DNA from: Bacteroidota bacterium
Lineage (GTDB): Bacteria; Bacteroidota; Ignavibacteria; Ignavibacteriales; Ignavibacteriaceae
DNA: 37,862 nt
Direction: 5' to 3'
NCBI GenBank assembly: GCA_021778375.1
Contig: JAJYCM010000002.1
Coordinates: 1-37,862 of the forward strand
In this document: in pieces, positions 1-9,979 of the stretch
How positions within the stretch are numbered: position 1 is the first letter of the stretch
Layout of the letters: the number at the start of each line of letters is the position of its first letter
Made by a program: the position numbers and the translations under genes
The notes under the pieces: generated by a model
What the model was told of the DNA's origin: nothing
Seen by the model: only the letters and a program-made list of their open reading frames with translations
Databases searched by the model: none

Positions 1-659
1 CACTCGAATTTCAACCCGGCACAAAATGGAATTACGGTTATAGCGTTGATGTACTCGGAAGACTGGTGGAAGTTGTTTCAGGATTGAGCTTGAATCAATT
101 TTTTCAGAAATATATTTTTAAGCCCCTTGGTATGAACGATACATACTTTTATTTGCCTAAAGATAAATACAAGCGCCTTGAAAAACTTTATATGATGATC
201 AAACCCGGTCATTTAACCGAAGTAAATGAATCCTATCCAAATTCAAACGGTACATTGTTTATGGGCGGAGGCGGGCTTTCATCAACTGCTTATGATTACG
301 CTTTATTTCTGCAGATGCTGTTAAACGGCGGAGAATTAAACGGTAAACGTCTTTTAAGCGAAACTACTATTAAGATGATGACGGAAAATCAAATAGGCGA
401 TTTGGAATGCGGCAGTCTTTTTATTCCCAAAGGAGGAGATAAGTTCGGATTAGGTTTTGAGATTATTTCAAAACCCGGAAGCATTCAAATCCCCATTCCT
501 GAAGGCTCATACGGATGGGGCGGTACTTTCGGTTCATTATATTGGGTTGATCCGGTAAACAAAATTGTTGCTCAACTTGTTCTTCAGGGCAGTCCGAACA
601 GTTATAACGAGATAAGAGAGAAATTTATTGCATTAGTGTATCAGGCCGTAATAAAATAA
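1..659 (+). CDS. Serine hydrolase of the beta-lactamase/esterase (class C-like) family, 3' part
   Basis: The reading frame is open from the first complete codon at position 3, so the start and the SxxK nucleophile motif lie upstream of the window. The visible part has features typical of the beta-lactamase-related serine hydrolase/EstB family. There is a Tyr-containing second motif around positions 30-50 (W-N-Y-G-Y-S, then V-D-V-L-G-R-L-V-E-V-V-S-G). A P-L-G-M-N-D-T segment follows near position 125. A C-terminal W-G-G-T-F-G motif followed by W-V-D-P near 517-555 stands where the third active-site motif is expected. Such proteins are usually periplasmic esterases or peptidases acting on unknown acyl substrates. 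A role in removing ester decorations from the glycan attacked by the downstream enzymes is possible but not shown. The gene ends 38 bases before the GH31 remnant. Confidence 0.85.
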   Translation, partial: LEFQPGTKWNYGYSVDVLGRLVEVVSGLSLNQFFQKYIFKPLGMNDTYFYLPKDKYKRLEKLYMMIKPGHLTEVNESYPNSNGTLFMGGGGLSSTAYDYALFLQMLLNGGELNGKRLLSETTIKMMTENQIGDLECGSLFIPKGGDKFGLGFEIISKPGSIQIPIPEGSYGWGGTFGSLYWVDPVNKIVAQLVLQGSPNSYNEIREKFIALVYQAVIK

Positions 660-697
660 AATATTAAAATTATTTCTTTAAGTTGGGGGAACTATAA

Positions 698-2200
698 ATG
701 ATCAAGCGTCTACCAATATTGTTGTTATTCGTTACAATATTTAATAGCCTTGTATTACCGTCGCCCAAAATTCCTGTGAAGTCTTTCACTAAACAGGAAG
801 ACGGTGTGTTATTTAAAACGGAACCCGGTCTGCTGAAACTGCAGGTCTGTACGGATAAGATGATACGGGTTATATATACGCCGAAAGACAAATTGCCGGA
901 AAAGATGGACAGTCATGCCGTTGCGAGATTTCAATGGTGTAAAGTTCCTTTCAACATAACACAGGAAAAAGACGAGATAATATTGCATACTGATAAATTA
1001 CAGGTGATTGTAAACAAAGAAAGCGGTGCAGTAAGTTTCTATGACAAGACCGGAAAGACTCTTTTACAGGAGGTTCCTAGCGGCGGAAAGGTGATGCATC
1101 CTAAGAGGATGAAAATCGATATCTTATACAATTTTAAGCAGAAATTTTTAAGTCCTCCCGATGAAAATTTTTACGGCTTGGGAGGACAAATGCACGGATA
1201 TATGAATTTCAAAGGGCAAACTGTGGAGCTATGGCAAAACAATACTACCAAATCGAATCCTGTAATTTATTCAAACAAAGGTTATTTATTGTTCTGGAAT
1301 AATGCCTCAGAAGGATTTTTCCAGGGATGGCCTAAAATAAAAATAATTCCCTCAACACAGTTTTTTACTCCGAACGAAGATAAACATGGTTTACGCGGGG
1401 AATATTTCCAAAATGAAGATTTTACCGACCTTAAGCAGGTTCGCGTAGATAGCTGCATTAATTTTAATTGGGGGCTTGAAAAACCGGTAGGTTCTATTAA
1501 TCCCAAAGCCTATGCGGTAAGGTGGACAGGCAAGATAAAAACCCTTGACAAGACAGGCTATTATACATTCTATACTAAAAGCGATTTCAGAATAAGACTG
1601 TGGATAGACGGAAAGATGGTTATTGAGAATTGGCTTGTTCATAATAAATGTTACGATAGCGGAAAGATATGGTTAAAAGCAAATACCGATTATAATATAA
1701 AAGTTGAATATAACGCCGACCAACCAGGCGTTTCAATAATGAAACTATACTGGATCCCTCCGCATAAACCCGCGAAGGAAGTATCATGGCATTTCACTCT
1801 TGGAAACGCCATTGATTATTATTTTATATACGGTCCGTCGATGGATGAGCAGATAGTCGGCTACCGGATGATTACCGGAAATGCGCCGCTTATGCCAAAA
1901 TGGGCTTACGGATTATTTCACAGTCAGGCAATGTCAAAAGACAATACTATTCCGGCTACTCAGAAAGATATTGAGGGACTAGTAAACGGATACAGATCCA
2001 GAAAAATTCCTATCGATGTGGTTGTGCAAGATTTTCATTACTGGCCGCAAGGGATGATGGGCTCGCATCTATTTCGTGCCTACACGCATCCGAATCCAAA
2101 GGAAATGGTAGATTTTATACATGAAAATAATATGCATTTCATGATATCGGTTTGGCCGAGTTTTAATAATAATAGTCCCGCAAACATGATGTTGAGATAA
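698..2200 (+). pseudogene. GH31 alpha-glycosidase with PA14 insert, truncated before the catalytic residues
   Basis: A GGGGGA ribosome-binding site precedes the ATG, and the protein begins with a hydrophobic signal peptide (about residues 1-22). The N-terminal beta-sandwich of GH31 follows, with the F-Y-G-L-G-G motif near residue 160. A PA14 domain is inserted at about residues 230-357 (starting L-R-G-E-Y-F). The start of the barrel lies at about 390-500 (P-K-W-A-Y-G-L-F-H). The frame stops in the barrel at I-S-V-W-P-S-F, before the strand carrying the GH31 nucleophile Asp and before the acid/base. At about 500 residues it is roughly half the length of a complete PA14-bearing GH31. GH31-PA14 proteins include alpha-xylosidases, but the specificity here cannot be read. 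The product should be inactive. Downstream sequence continues in another frame as an unrelated protein, so the 3' half appears to have been deleted. Confidence 0.85.
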
Positions 2201-3465
2201 AGGGGGATGTTAAGAAAAACTTCCGGCTTCTTAACAAGGGATCTTACATACTAAAGGCCCATTGGAAAAAAATTGTATGGCTGAATCCCCAAGGAAAAAT
2301 TCAAATTAAGCAATTAAAATATAATGACAAATGGAGTGCTTTAGGAGAACCGCTGCGTTCTTTTAATTCTTTCTTTTGCGCTTATCCTTATATAGGTGGA
2401 AACGATGCATTAATACTGCACCGAGTAACCGGGAAGTTTAACGGAAAAGCATTTAATAAAGTAGGATTTTCCGCCATCGGACATAAAGGTAATAAAACCG
2501 AACTGGTACTTGTTCCTTTAATTCAGAGTGACGTAATAAAAGCAGGAAGCTCAATAGAACTGGATTGCATTTTAATGCCTTACGGAGACGATGCTTCATC
2601 ATATATCGAACCAATGCAGGAAGCTGTACGCTGCGGTCTTTCTCATCAAGAATTGGCAGATGCGGGAATTGATACTTCCGGTACAAACTTGAAAATATTC
2701 GGTCCTGAAGTGCATGTAAGTCACGGTGAATTAATCCGAGATCTTCCTCCTATAATAAGAGCAAAAGATAATTGGGCTGCATTCAATTACAAAGGCGGAC
2801 ATAATAAAATATCACTGGTGGTAAAGGGATTCTCATCCTATAAATTGCCGTTGTTAAGGGACGGTTCGGAGTTTATCGATTTGCAGGTTTTAGGAGGCGA
2901 TGGATATCAGGTTGTTAAAGATAAAGACGGTAATTATTGCTTTGTTTTTGCTGCGGGAGCAAGAACAACCAGGGCAGGCGGAAAATGGAAAACTGAAACG
3001 CACTCGTTTATTGTAACGGAAGCAGTTTCAAAAGGCAATATAAAATCGGTAAAATCATTAAACGGAGAAGTTAAACTAAAAATATCGGGAAAAGGAATGA
3101 CTAAATTAAAAAGCCCGCGAATATGGTGTCCGGCTAATAATTTAAAGAATGCCAAAGAATCAGTTTATACATCCGAATTTAATTCTAACGAAGCTGAAAC
3201 AATTCCTGTTGAATTGACTACGGATGCGGATTCATTATTATGCAATGTAAACTCATATTCTTCTCAAGGATTTCAAATGACAATATCTTGCAGTAAAAAT
3301 ATATTGTTCCGGGGAAGCGGATTAAATCCGGATTCGGAATATCTTATTAAAATGGAAGGTAAAGAATTAAAATTCAACACAAATGAATTGGGCGAATATC
3401 AATTTACAGCTCCGGCAGGAAAAAATATTACATTAAAATGTTCTACGGAAAGAAAGGCAGAATAA
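2176..3465 (+). pseudogene. Unidentified beta-rich protein, 3' fragment lacking its own start
   Basis: Frame 1 is open from just after a TAG at 2173-2175 to the TAA at 3463-3465, about 429 codons. It overlaps the end of the truncated GH31 frame by about 25 bases. The first in-frame ATG is at 2575 and has no clear ribosome-binding site. Protein-like sequence already runs well upstream of it, from about 2206, so this looks like the C-terminal part of a larger protein whose 5' end is gone. The sequence is rich in alternating hydrophobic residues typical of beta-sandwich domains and has no signal peptide. I do not recognise the family. The last 60 residues look like a small C-terminal beta domain. 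The next gene's ATG starts one base after this stop, so the GH35-like gene could be translationally coupled to it. A shortened product starting at 2575 cannot be excluded. Confidence 0.6.
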
Positions 3466-3466
3466 T

Positions 3467-5842
3467 ATGCTCGGAAGATTATTAATTTTAACCGGATTGC
3501 TTCTTACATTTTCCGGTAGACTTTCATTTGCTCAAGAAGGGCATGTTTATAAACTTGATGTATCAGGAAAAGGACTAAGACCTCAATATTCAACAGTCAA
3601 GGGTTGGGGCGGAAAAAATCTTAAAGGCGATGTAATCCGCGCAAATTCATATTACTTTGAGTATAACGGAAAGCCCATGTCAATTGTAGCCGGAGAATTT
3701 CAGCCTCAGCGCTATCCGGAATCGGAATGGGAAGACGCAATTATAAAGATGAAAGCCGCCGGACTGAATACAATTTCATCTTATATATACTGGACTTTGA
3801 TAGAGCCGGAGCCGGGTAAATTTGATTTTACCGGGCGCAACAATATTAGGCGATATGCCGAGCTATGTAAAAAGCACGGAATGCGTATCTTCCTCAGACC
3901 CGGACCTTTTAATAATTCGGAAATATTAATAGGTGGCTTGCCAGCGTGGTTTTATGGTAAACCTTGTACCGAACGAAGCAATCAGAAGGCTTACTTAAAT
4001 TACGTAAAAAGATATTATACCAAACTGGCAGAACAATTGAAGGGATATTTCTGGGACCAGGGCGGTAATATTATAGCGGTCCAGCCCGAAAATGAGCTTG
4101 GTCTCGCACCAGATAGCTGGAATACATTGTTTCAAGGAGGAGTGGATGACGGTTACAAGGGGCCGAAGGGTAATGAGTATACTGAAGAGTATTACAACTT
4201 GTACAAGATTGCACATGAAGCCGGAATGCTCAGTCCAATTTATACTGTAACATCATGGGGAGCAACGGGACCTTTACCCACAAAAAGATTTATGCCCACA
4301 TACGGCGGTTATATGTATTTAGGCCCACCCGGAGAAAAAAATTCTCCGCTTACACTTTTCAGCAGTCAAGGAAATCAGTTCATTGGAAAAGTACCGGTCG
4401 GTTTTTGCGAAATAGGAACAGGTTCACCGGACAGGGAAGATTTCAGACCGAATCCTCCGGAAGCTTCTTATTTGAGCACCGCGATGGGATTGTTCGGGGG
4501 AACGCCGACAACTTTTATGGGATATTACATGTTCCACGGCGGAAGTGATCCGATGCATCCGGTATACGGTTTCATGCCTAAATTTTACGGATTGCCTTTG
4601 ATATCATACGATTTTAACGCGCCGATAGGTGAATATGGAAATATCAGATCATCTTATTATTTCCTTCGGCCTTTTAATTTATTCCTTCAAAACTTTGTTG
4701 ACGAATATGCCGACGGCGAAGTGGTAAAACAATCTGATCCGGTTACTAATCCGGAAGATGACAGACTGAGAGTAATAGCAAAATCTAATAATGACAGCGG
4801 ATTTATCTTCGCAATGAATTACGGAAATATTCACCCGCTCTCGGATAAGAATAACATTCATTTTGAAATAACAACTTCCGAAGGTAATTTGGAATTTCCG
4901 AAATATGAAAGTCTTAATATTAAATCTGGCGACTTTGCGATAATACCTTTTAATCTTAAGCTTTCAAACGGGGTAAAACTTGTTTATGCAACTGCCTGGC
5001 CTTTTATTAAAATAATTAGGAACGGTGAACAATGGATATTCTTTCATGATATTTCAGGATGTAATGCGGAATTTAAATTAGAGACCAAAAACCTTATTAA
5101 TGTTGAAATAAATGGCGGAAGTAAAGTAGGCGAAGATACGTGGTCGTTAAAGGCTGGAAGAAATAGCGAGATCATTATTACCGGAAAAAACAAAGAAAAA
5201 TCTCATCTGGTATTATTGACTGAAGGAGATGCTGAACATATAACGGAAATAAATCGCAAGAATAAAAAAATGCTTGTATTAAGCGGTCAGCCTGCATTAG
5301 AGGACGGCAAAGATTATAAAATATGTTCCTTGGGAAAAAATAAGATTACGTTTGATCTGTTCCCTTCCAGCGAAAAGATTGAAGCAGACGGACAAACACT
5401 TAAGGGGGTGGAAGACGGACTTTTCGATAGATTCACGTTTGAAACTGCACCTAGAAAATTAAAATATTCGGTAGATTCGGTTAATGAAGAGAAAACTGTA
5501 GTGCGGATGGATAAAGCCGAATTTAAGGGTTTAAATAATATTTATATGAGTGTGGATTATGACGGGAATATATGCCGGCTTTTTGATATCAGTAAAGGTC
5601 TGCTTATCGGGGATAGTTATTACAAGGGAAAGCCATGGAATTTAAGTCTTAAGAGATTTGAAAAACAGCTTAATGGAGATGGTGTAATGCTTCGCATCGC
5701 ACCCCGGTTGGAAGGGGCTAAAGAAGAGACTACCCAAAACGGAATATTATTAGATTTGAATCAGATTACGGCAAGTAATAAACTTCATATTAAGAAGGTG
5801 GATCTTATTCCTGAGTATAAATTCACTTTCAAATTATTCTAG
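3467..5842 (+). CDS. GH35-like beta-galactosidase, secreted
   Basis: The 791-residue protein has a signal peptide (residues 1-22, cleavage after S-F-A-Q). Residues about 60-420 show the GH35 layout: an opening segment with R-Y-P-E-S-E-W, then K-M-K-A-A-G-L-N-T, the Y-W-T-L-I-E-P-E-P-G-K-F-D-F block, R-P-G-P-F and G-G-L-P-A-W. The proposed acid/base is E210 in Q-P-E-N-E-L-G. The proposed nucleophile is E315 in G-F-C-E-I-G. Beta-sandwich domains follow to the C terminus. GH35 enzymes release terminal beta-galactose (some beta-glucosamine) from the non-reducing end, here probably in the periplasm or at the cell surface. The ATG lies one base after the preceding stop, so translation may be coupled. 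Divergence from classical lacA/GLB1-type sequence (N-E-L-G in place of N-E-Y-G) makes the sugar specificity uncertain. Confidence 0.85.
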   Translation: MLGRLLILTGLLLTFSGRLSFAQEGHVYKLDVSGKGLRPQYSTVKGWGGKNLKGDVIRANSYYFEYNGKPMSIVAGEFQPQRYPESEWEDAIIKMKAAGLNTISSYIYWTLIEPEPGKFDFTGRNNIRRYAELCKKHGMRIFLRPGPFNNSEILIGGLPAWFYGKPCTERSNQKAYLNYVKRYYTKLAEQLKGYFWDQGGNIIAVQPENELGLAPDSWNTLFQGGVDDGYKGPKGNEYTEEYYNLYKIAHEAGMLSPIYTVTSWGATGPLPTKRFMPTYGGYMYLGPPGEKNSPLTLFSSQGNQFIGKVPVGFCEIGTGSPDREDFRPNPPEASYLSTAMGLFGGTPTTFMGYYMFHGGSDPMHPVYGFMPKFYGLPLISYDFNAPIGEYGNIRSSYYFLRPFNLFLQNFVDEYADGEVVKQSDPVTNPEDDRLRVIAKSNNDSGFIFAMNYGNIHPLSDKNNIHFEITTSEGNLEFPKYESLNIKSGDFAIIPFNLKLSNGVKLVYATAWPFIKIIRNGEQWIFFHDISGCNAEFKLETKNLINVEINGGSKVGEDTWSLKAGRNSEIIITGKNKEKSHLVLLTEGDAEHITEINRKNKKMLVLSGQPALEDGKDYKICSLGKNKITFDLFPSSEKIEADGQTLKGVEDGLFDRFTFETAPRKLKYSVDSVNEEKTVVRMDKAEFKGLNNIYMSVDYDGNICRLFDISKGLLIGDSYYKGKPWNLSLKRFEKQLNGDGVMLRIAPRLEGAKEETTQNGILLDLNQITASNKLHIKKVDLIPEYKFTFKLF

Positions 5843-5861
5843 ATGTTCATTTTACGATAGT

Positions 5862-6044
5862 ATGGTTGCAATTGCTGATAGTATTTACGGACTTTACGAC
5901 AATCGTTTTTGCGGTATTCGTATCGGAGGTAACAACGCATATTAAAGTTATCATTGCTGCAAGGTTTCAGAATTGGGATGTAAATTTTACCAGATCAGGA
6001 AACGAATTTTTAGTCCTATTAGAAAAGATTATTGAAAATTCTTA
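5862..6044 (+). pseudogene. Decayed C-terminal fragment of an unidentified protein
   Basis: Protein-like sequence is readable as two adjoining pieces offset by one base. The first runs M-V-A-I-A-D-S-I-Y-G-L-Y-D-N-R-F, then C-G-I-R-I-G-G-N-N-A (about 5862-5940). The second starts I-K-V-I-I-A-A-R-F-Q-N-W-D-V, then N-F-T-R-S-G-N-E-F, ending at a TAA at 6042-6044. A one-base shift near 5939-5942 would join them into about 60 residues. There is no ribosome-binding site. I do not recognise the parent family. The composition and the smooth join across one shift argue for a gene remnant rather than random sequence, but the stretch is short. Confidence 0.35.
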
Positions 6045-6075
6045 AACTCTTTACAAAACAAAGAAAGTACTATTT

Positions 6076-8616
6076 ATGAAATTGTTTGCATTATTTATTA
6101 CGTTAGTAGTTTGTACTTCTGGCTATGCTCAAAAGGGATCACAGCAAGACATTTATTCGAGAAAGAATAATGAAAAAGTAGAAGCTATTATAAAACAAAT
6201 GACGCTTGAAGAAAAAATAAAGATGTTACTTGGTAGTGCTGATGATCGCGTAGGAATGGAAGGTGTTTCAAGGCTTGGAATTCCAATTATGCAGTTTTCT
6301 GACGGTCCGCGTGGACCTCACGGACCTGTCGGTTATCCAGCAGGTATAAGCATGGGAGCTTCATTTAATCCAAATCTTTTAAGGGAAGAGGCGACCGCAA
6401 TGGGTAAGGAATGCAGGGCAAAAGGAATAGGTATGCTGTTAGGTCCGGCGGTTAATATAGACCGGGATCCGTTGGGAGCCCGCTTTTTTGAATATTTTAC
6501 TGAAGACCCGTATTTGGATGCAAAGTTAGCTGTTGCCTTTATTCAGGGGGTTCAAAGCCAGCATGTGGCCGCCTGTGTAAAGCATTTTGTTTGCAATAAT
6601 CGGGATTGGAATCGAAATAATTATATGTCGATGGTAGATAAGCGTACGCTTCATGAAATTTATTTTCCAGCATTTAAAGCCTCAGTAATTGATGGAGATG
6701 TAAAAACAATCATGACCGCAGTAAATGGGCTAAATGATACCTTTTGCAGTGACAGTTATTATTTAATTACGCATATCTTAAAAAACAGATGGGGATTTAA
6801 AGGATTTGTTCGAACCGATGGATTCGGAACACGATCCACAGTTAAAGCAGCAATGGCAGGTTTAGATATGGCAATACCTTATTCTAAAAATTCGCTTTTC
6901 GGTAAACCTTTACTTGAAGCAGTTAAAGAGGGCAAAGTTCCAATCAGTGTAATAAATGATAAGGTTCGCAGAATACTTAGTGTAATGGATTGGGCAGGAA
7001 ATTTAGAAAAAGGAGGTATAAAGGCAACCGGTACATTTGACACTACAGCTCATGAAAACATTGAGCTTAGAGCGGCAGAGGAAGGCTTAGTTTTATTGAA
7101 AAACAAAAATAATGTTTTACCCCTTAATAGAAATAAAATCAAAAACATACTGGTCTTGGGACCGAATGCTAACAAAAGATTTTGTGTCCCTGGTCTTGGT
7201 GGGAGTTCATGGGTCGGATCTCCGGATGAAGTTACAGTATTAAAAGGAATTGAAAATCTTGCAGGTCCAAAAGTTAAAGTCAAATACTTTTCTGCCAATG
7301 CCCTTGGAGGTTATCAAGCGATTAATGAAAAGTATTTAAGGACAGTAGATGGAAAGAATGGATTTACAGCAAAATATTATAACGGTGAGATAAGCGGGAC
7401 TCCTATTATTACTAGGTTTGAAAAAAATGTTGATTTTAACTGGGAGATGAGATCGCCGGATGTCCAAAAAATTCATACTGATAATTTTAGCGCGCAATTT
7501 ACGACAACAATAATTCCGCCTGAAACAGGTACATATATTTTAAGAATAAAGGCTGATGATAATGCCCAAATGTATGTAGATCCAGTAGGAGGCGCACCAA
7601 TAGCAGTTACCTCGAATAATGGAAAGAATGGAGTAGGGGAAGGTACGGCAACTGTTCAGATGGTTAAGGGGCAGCCATTTTTTCTAAGAATTGATTATCA
7701 CGAGAATACCGGAGATGCAAGCTGCTATCTTGACTGGCAATTACCTAAAGATAAAAAGGATGTAGAAGCAGAGACAAAAAGTCTAGATAAAGAATTAAAG
7801 CAAGCAGATGCTGTAGTTTTTGTAGGCGGGATAGATCATAGTTTGGATTCAGAGGGACGTGACCGAATAAACATAGATTTCCCAAAATCACAAGAGGAGT
7901 TAATAAATCATATAGCAAAGAAGAATCCAAATACTATTGTAGTATTGATAAACGGATCTCCGCTTGTATTGGGAGGATGGATAGAGAATGTTCCATCAGT
8001 ATTAGAGGCTTGGTACGGAGGCAGCCGGGCAGGCACAGCGGTAGCTAAAGCATTATTCGGAGATATTGATCCTTCAGGAAGACTGCCTTTTACCTGGCCC
8101 AAGGAATTAAAAGATTCACCTTCACATGCAATCGGAAGTGAGAATAAAGATTTCGTGTATTATAAGGAAGGTATTCTGGAAGGATACAGATATTATCTTA
8201 CGAAAAATGTAAAACCGGAATTTCCGTTTGGCTACGGATTAAGTTACACTACTTTTAAGTATTCGAATCTAAGTATTACTAAGAACGAAAACGGATCAAT
8301 AAATGTAAGATTTGAATTAACGAATACAGGAAATCGGGAAGGGGCAGAAGTAGCACAGCTTTATATACATGAAGAGAAGCCATCGGTGGAAATGCCTCTG
8401 CGTCAGCTTAAAGGTTTCAAAAAGGTATTTCTAAAACCAGGAGAAACAAAAACAATTTCCCTAAATCTAAACCCGATTGATTTCGCATATTATGATGTTA
8501 ACCGGAAAGCATGGCATGTAGAAGCCGGGCAATATGATATACAGATTGGAGCTTCCTGCAGTAATATTAAATTATCACATCAATTAAAAATGACTGATAG
8601 TATAATCGCTGATTAA
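6076..8616 (+). CDS. GH3 beta-glycosidase with inserted PA14 domain, secreted
   Basis: The 846-residue protein has a signal peptide (about 1-19, ending G-Y-A-Q). The N-terminal GH3 barrel covers about residues 35-310, with F-S-D-G-P-R-G-P near 75-82, the K-H-F-V-C-N-N segment near 173, and nucleophile D248 in V-R-T-D-G-F-G. The alpha/beta sandwich that follows is interrupted by a PA14 domain at about 426-560 (F-T-A-K-Y-Y to C-Y-L-D-W). The likely acid/base is E593 in S-E-G-R-D-R. A fibronectin-III-like C-terminal domain covers about 735-840. This layout matches bacterial beta-glucosidases and beta-xylosidases in which PA14 lies over the active site and favours short oligosaccharides. It would release terminal beta-linked sugars in the periplasm. 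No strong ribosome-binding site precedes the ATG. The exact sugar cannot be told from sequence. Confidence 0.92.
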   Translation: MKLFALFITLVVCTSGYAQKGSQQDIYSRKNNEKVEAIIKQMTLEEKIKMLLGSADDRVGMEGVSRLGIPIMQFSDGPRGPHGPVGYPAGISMGASFNPNLLREEATAMGKECRAKGIGMLLGPAVNIDRDPLGARFFEYFTEDPYLDAKLAVAFIQGVQSQHVAACVKHFVCNNRDWNRNNYMSMVDKRTLHEIYFPAFKASVIDGDVKTIMTAVNGLNDTFCSDSYYLITHILKNRWGFKGFVRTDGFGTRSTVKAAMAGLDMAIPYSKNSLFGKPLLEAVKEGKVPISVINDKVRRILSVMDWAGNLEKGGIKATGTFDTTAHENIELRAAEEGLVLLKNKNNVLPLNRNKIKNILVLGPNANKRFCVPGLGGSSWVGSPDEVTVLKGIENLAGPKVKVKYFSANALGGYQAINEKYLRTVDGKNGFTAKYYNGEISGTPIITRFEKNVDFNWEMRSPDVQKIHTDNFSAQFTTTIIPPETGTYILRIKADDNAQMYVDPVGGAPIAVTSNNGKNGVGEGTATVQMVKGQPFFLRIDYHENTGDASCYLDWQLPKDKKDVEAETKSLDKELKQADAVVFVGGIDHSLDSEGRDRINIDFPKSQEELINHIAKKNPNTIVVLINGSPLVLGGWIENVPSVLEAWYGGSRAGTAVAKALFGDIDPSGRLPFTWPKELKDSPSHAIGSENKDFVYYKEGILEGYRYYLTKNVKPEFPFGYGLSYTTFKYSNLSITKNENGSINVRFELTNTGNREGAEVAQLYIHEEKPSVEMPLRQLKGFKKVFLKPGETKTISLNLNPIDFAYYDVNRKAWHVEAGQYDIQIGASCSNIKLSHQLKMTDSIIAD

Positions 8617-8639
8617 TTCATTATTAAGAAGACCATAAT

Positions 8640-9875
8640 ATGGTAGAGAAAAAATTATTTTTTGAAATATTTTTAATATTATTCTTTGTGATATTATTCC
8701 CGCTTCAAAATTCTTTTCCTCAGAATAATCGAAATAATACTGGAATTTTAGTAAAAAATAATTTATCTAAAAGTAAATACGATATTGCCGCGTTTTATTG
8801 GCCCGACTATCATTATGAGCCGAGACTGAAGTTTATCTTTCCAGGTAAAAAAGGCGAATGGGAAACTGTTTGGAACGCAAAACCCAAAGGGAAAGGAGAA
8901 TACCAACCTAGAGTTCCCCTTTGGGGCTATCAGAATGAAGCTGATCCTAAGGTAATGGACGAAAAAATCAAAGAAGCCGTTTTGCACGATGTTAACGTTT
9001 TCATTTTCGATTGGTACTGGTTTAACGATAAACCGCTGCTTGAAGACTGCCTTAATAACGGATTCTTAAAAGCCAATCATAACAGAATGAAGTTTTACAT
9101 AATGTGGGCTAACCACAATGCCACCTCCTACTGGAATTATAAGGACGCAAAAAAGGATTCAGTTTATTGGACAGGTAAAGTAAATATGAATGTATTTAAA
9201 AATATTGTGAACAGAATAATAAAGAAATATTTTTCTAAGCCCTCATATTATAAAATCAACGGTAAACCTGTGTTCGCGATATACCAGCTTGACAATCTAA
9301 TAAACGGATTAGGGGGACCGGAAGCAACAAAGAGAGCGCTGAAATATTTCGAGAAGAAGACTGTAGAAGCCGGATTTCCGGGCTTACATTTACAATCAAT
9401 ACTCTGGAGTGCTGTACCTAATAGTATTAAGATTGCTAACGATGTTTTAGTGAAAGGGCAGAATAAAGTTCTGGATTATTTCGGCTTTGATAGTTTTACC
9501 AACTACACTTGGGCTCATTTAGTAAAACCGGAAGGTGACTATGATAAATGGGCTGATGCAAGTACATATATTTGGAAGACATACAGCAAGAAATTTAATA
9601 TCCCGTATTTTCCGCAAGTCTCAATCGATTGGGATAACAATCCAAGGTACCCGGCATCTGTTAAAACTCCTTATATAACGAATTCCGGTCCTGAGAAATT
9701 TAAGAAATATCTAATTAAAGCAAAGGGATACTTAGATGAACATCCTGACCAGCCAAAATTAATAACCATTAATGCCTGGAACGAATGGACGGAGGGTAGT
9801 TATTTGGAACCGGATAAAAAATTCGGTTATGGATATTTGGACGCAATTAAGCAGGTCTTTGAGCCCGCTAAATAA
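8640..9875 (+). CDS. GH99-like (WbsX family) secreted glycoside hydrolase-type protein
   Basis: The 411-residue protein has an N-terminal hydrophobic segment (about 4-27) that acts as a signal peptide or anchor. The rest is a single WbsX/GH99-like barrel. It has an opening strand A-A-F-Y-W-P-D-Y-H (about residue 50), the W-E-T-V-W-N-A segment, and the F-D-W-Y-W-F motif near 122. It ends with the diagnostic I-N-A-W-N-E-W-T-E-G-S-Y-L-E-P near 378-392. GH99 proper contains endo-alpha-mannosidases and mannanases. WbsX-type relatives occur in polysaccharide biosynthesis clusters and in degradative loci, and their activities are mostly undefined. The export signal and neighbouring hydrolases favour a degradative role here. 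It follows the GH3 stop by 23 bases and is followed by the GH78 gene after 104 bases. The same fold recurs as the second module of the 18727-22638 protein. Confidence 0.8.
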   Translation: MVEKKLFFEIFLILFFVILFPLQNSFPQNNRNNTGILVKNNLSKSKYDIAAFYWPDYHYEPRLKFIFPGKKGEWETVWNAKPKGKGEYQPRVPLWGYQNEADPKVMDEKIKEAVLHDVNVFIFDWYWFNDKPLLEDCLNNGFLKANHNRMKFYIMWANHNATSYWNYKDAKKDSVYWTGKVNMNVFKNIVNRIIKKYFSKPSYYKINGKPVFAIYQLDNLINGLGGPEATKRALKYFEKKTVEAGFPGLHLQSILWSAVPNSIKIANDVLVKGQNKVLDYFGFDSFTNYTWAHLVKPEGDYDKWADASTYIWKTYSKKFNIPYFPQVSIDWDNNPRYPASVKTPYITNSGPEKFKKYLIKAKGYLDEHPDQPKLITINAWNEWTEGSYLEPDKKFGYGYLDAIKQVFEPAK

Positions 9876-9979
9876 TTATTGTATAGTATACTTAATGCAA
9901 ACAGTAAGGTAATAGCAAATGCATAAATGCTCTTTGTACTTTATTTAATTAAAGAGAATCTTCTTAAAAGGAAATAAGA

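Noticed and set aside
2197..2215. Programmed frameshift joining the GH31 frame to the downstream frame
   Set aside because: The GH31 barrel lacks its catalytic half and the downstream sequence is not GH31, so a frameshift would not restore an enzyme. A deletion explains the data better.
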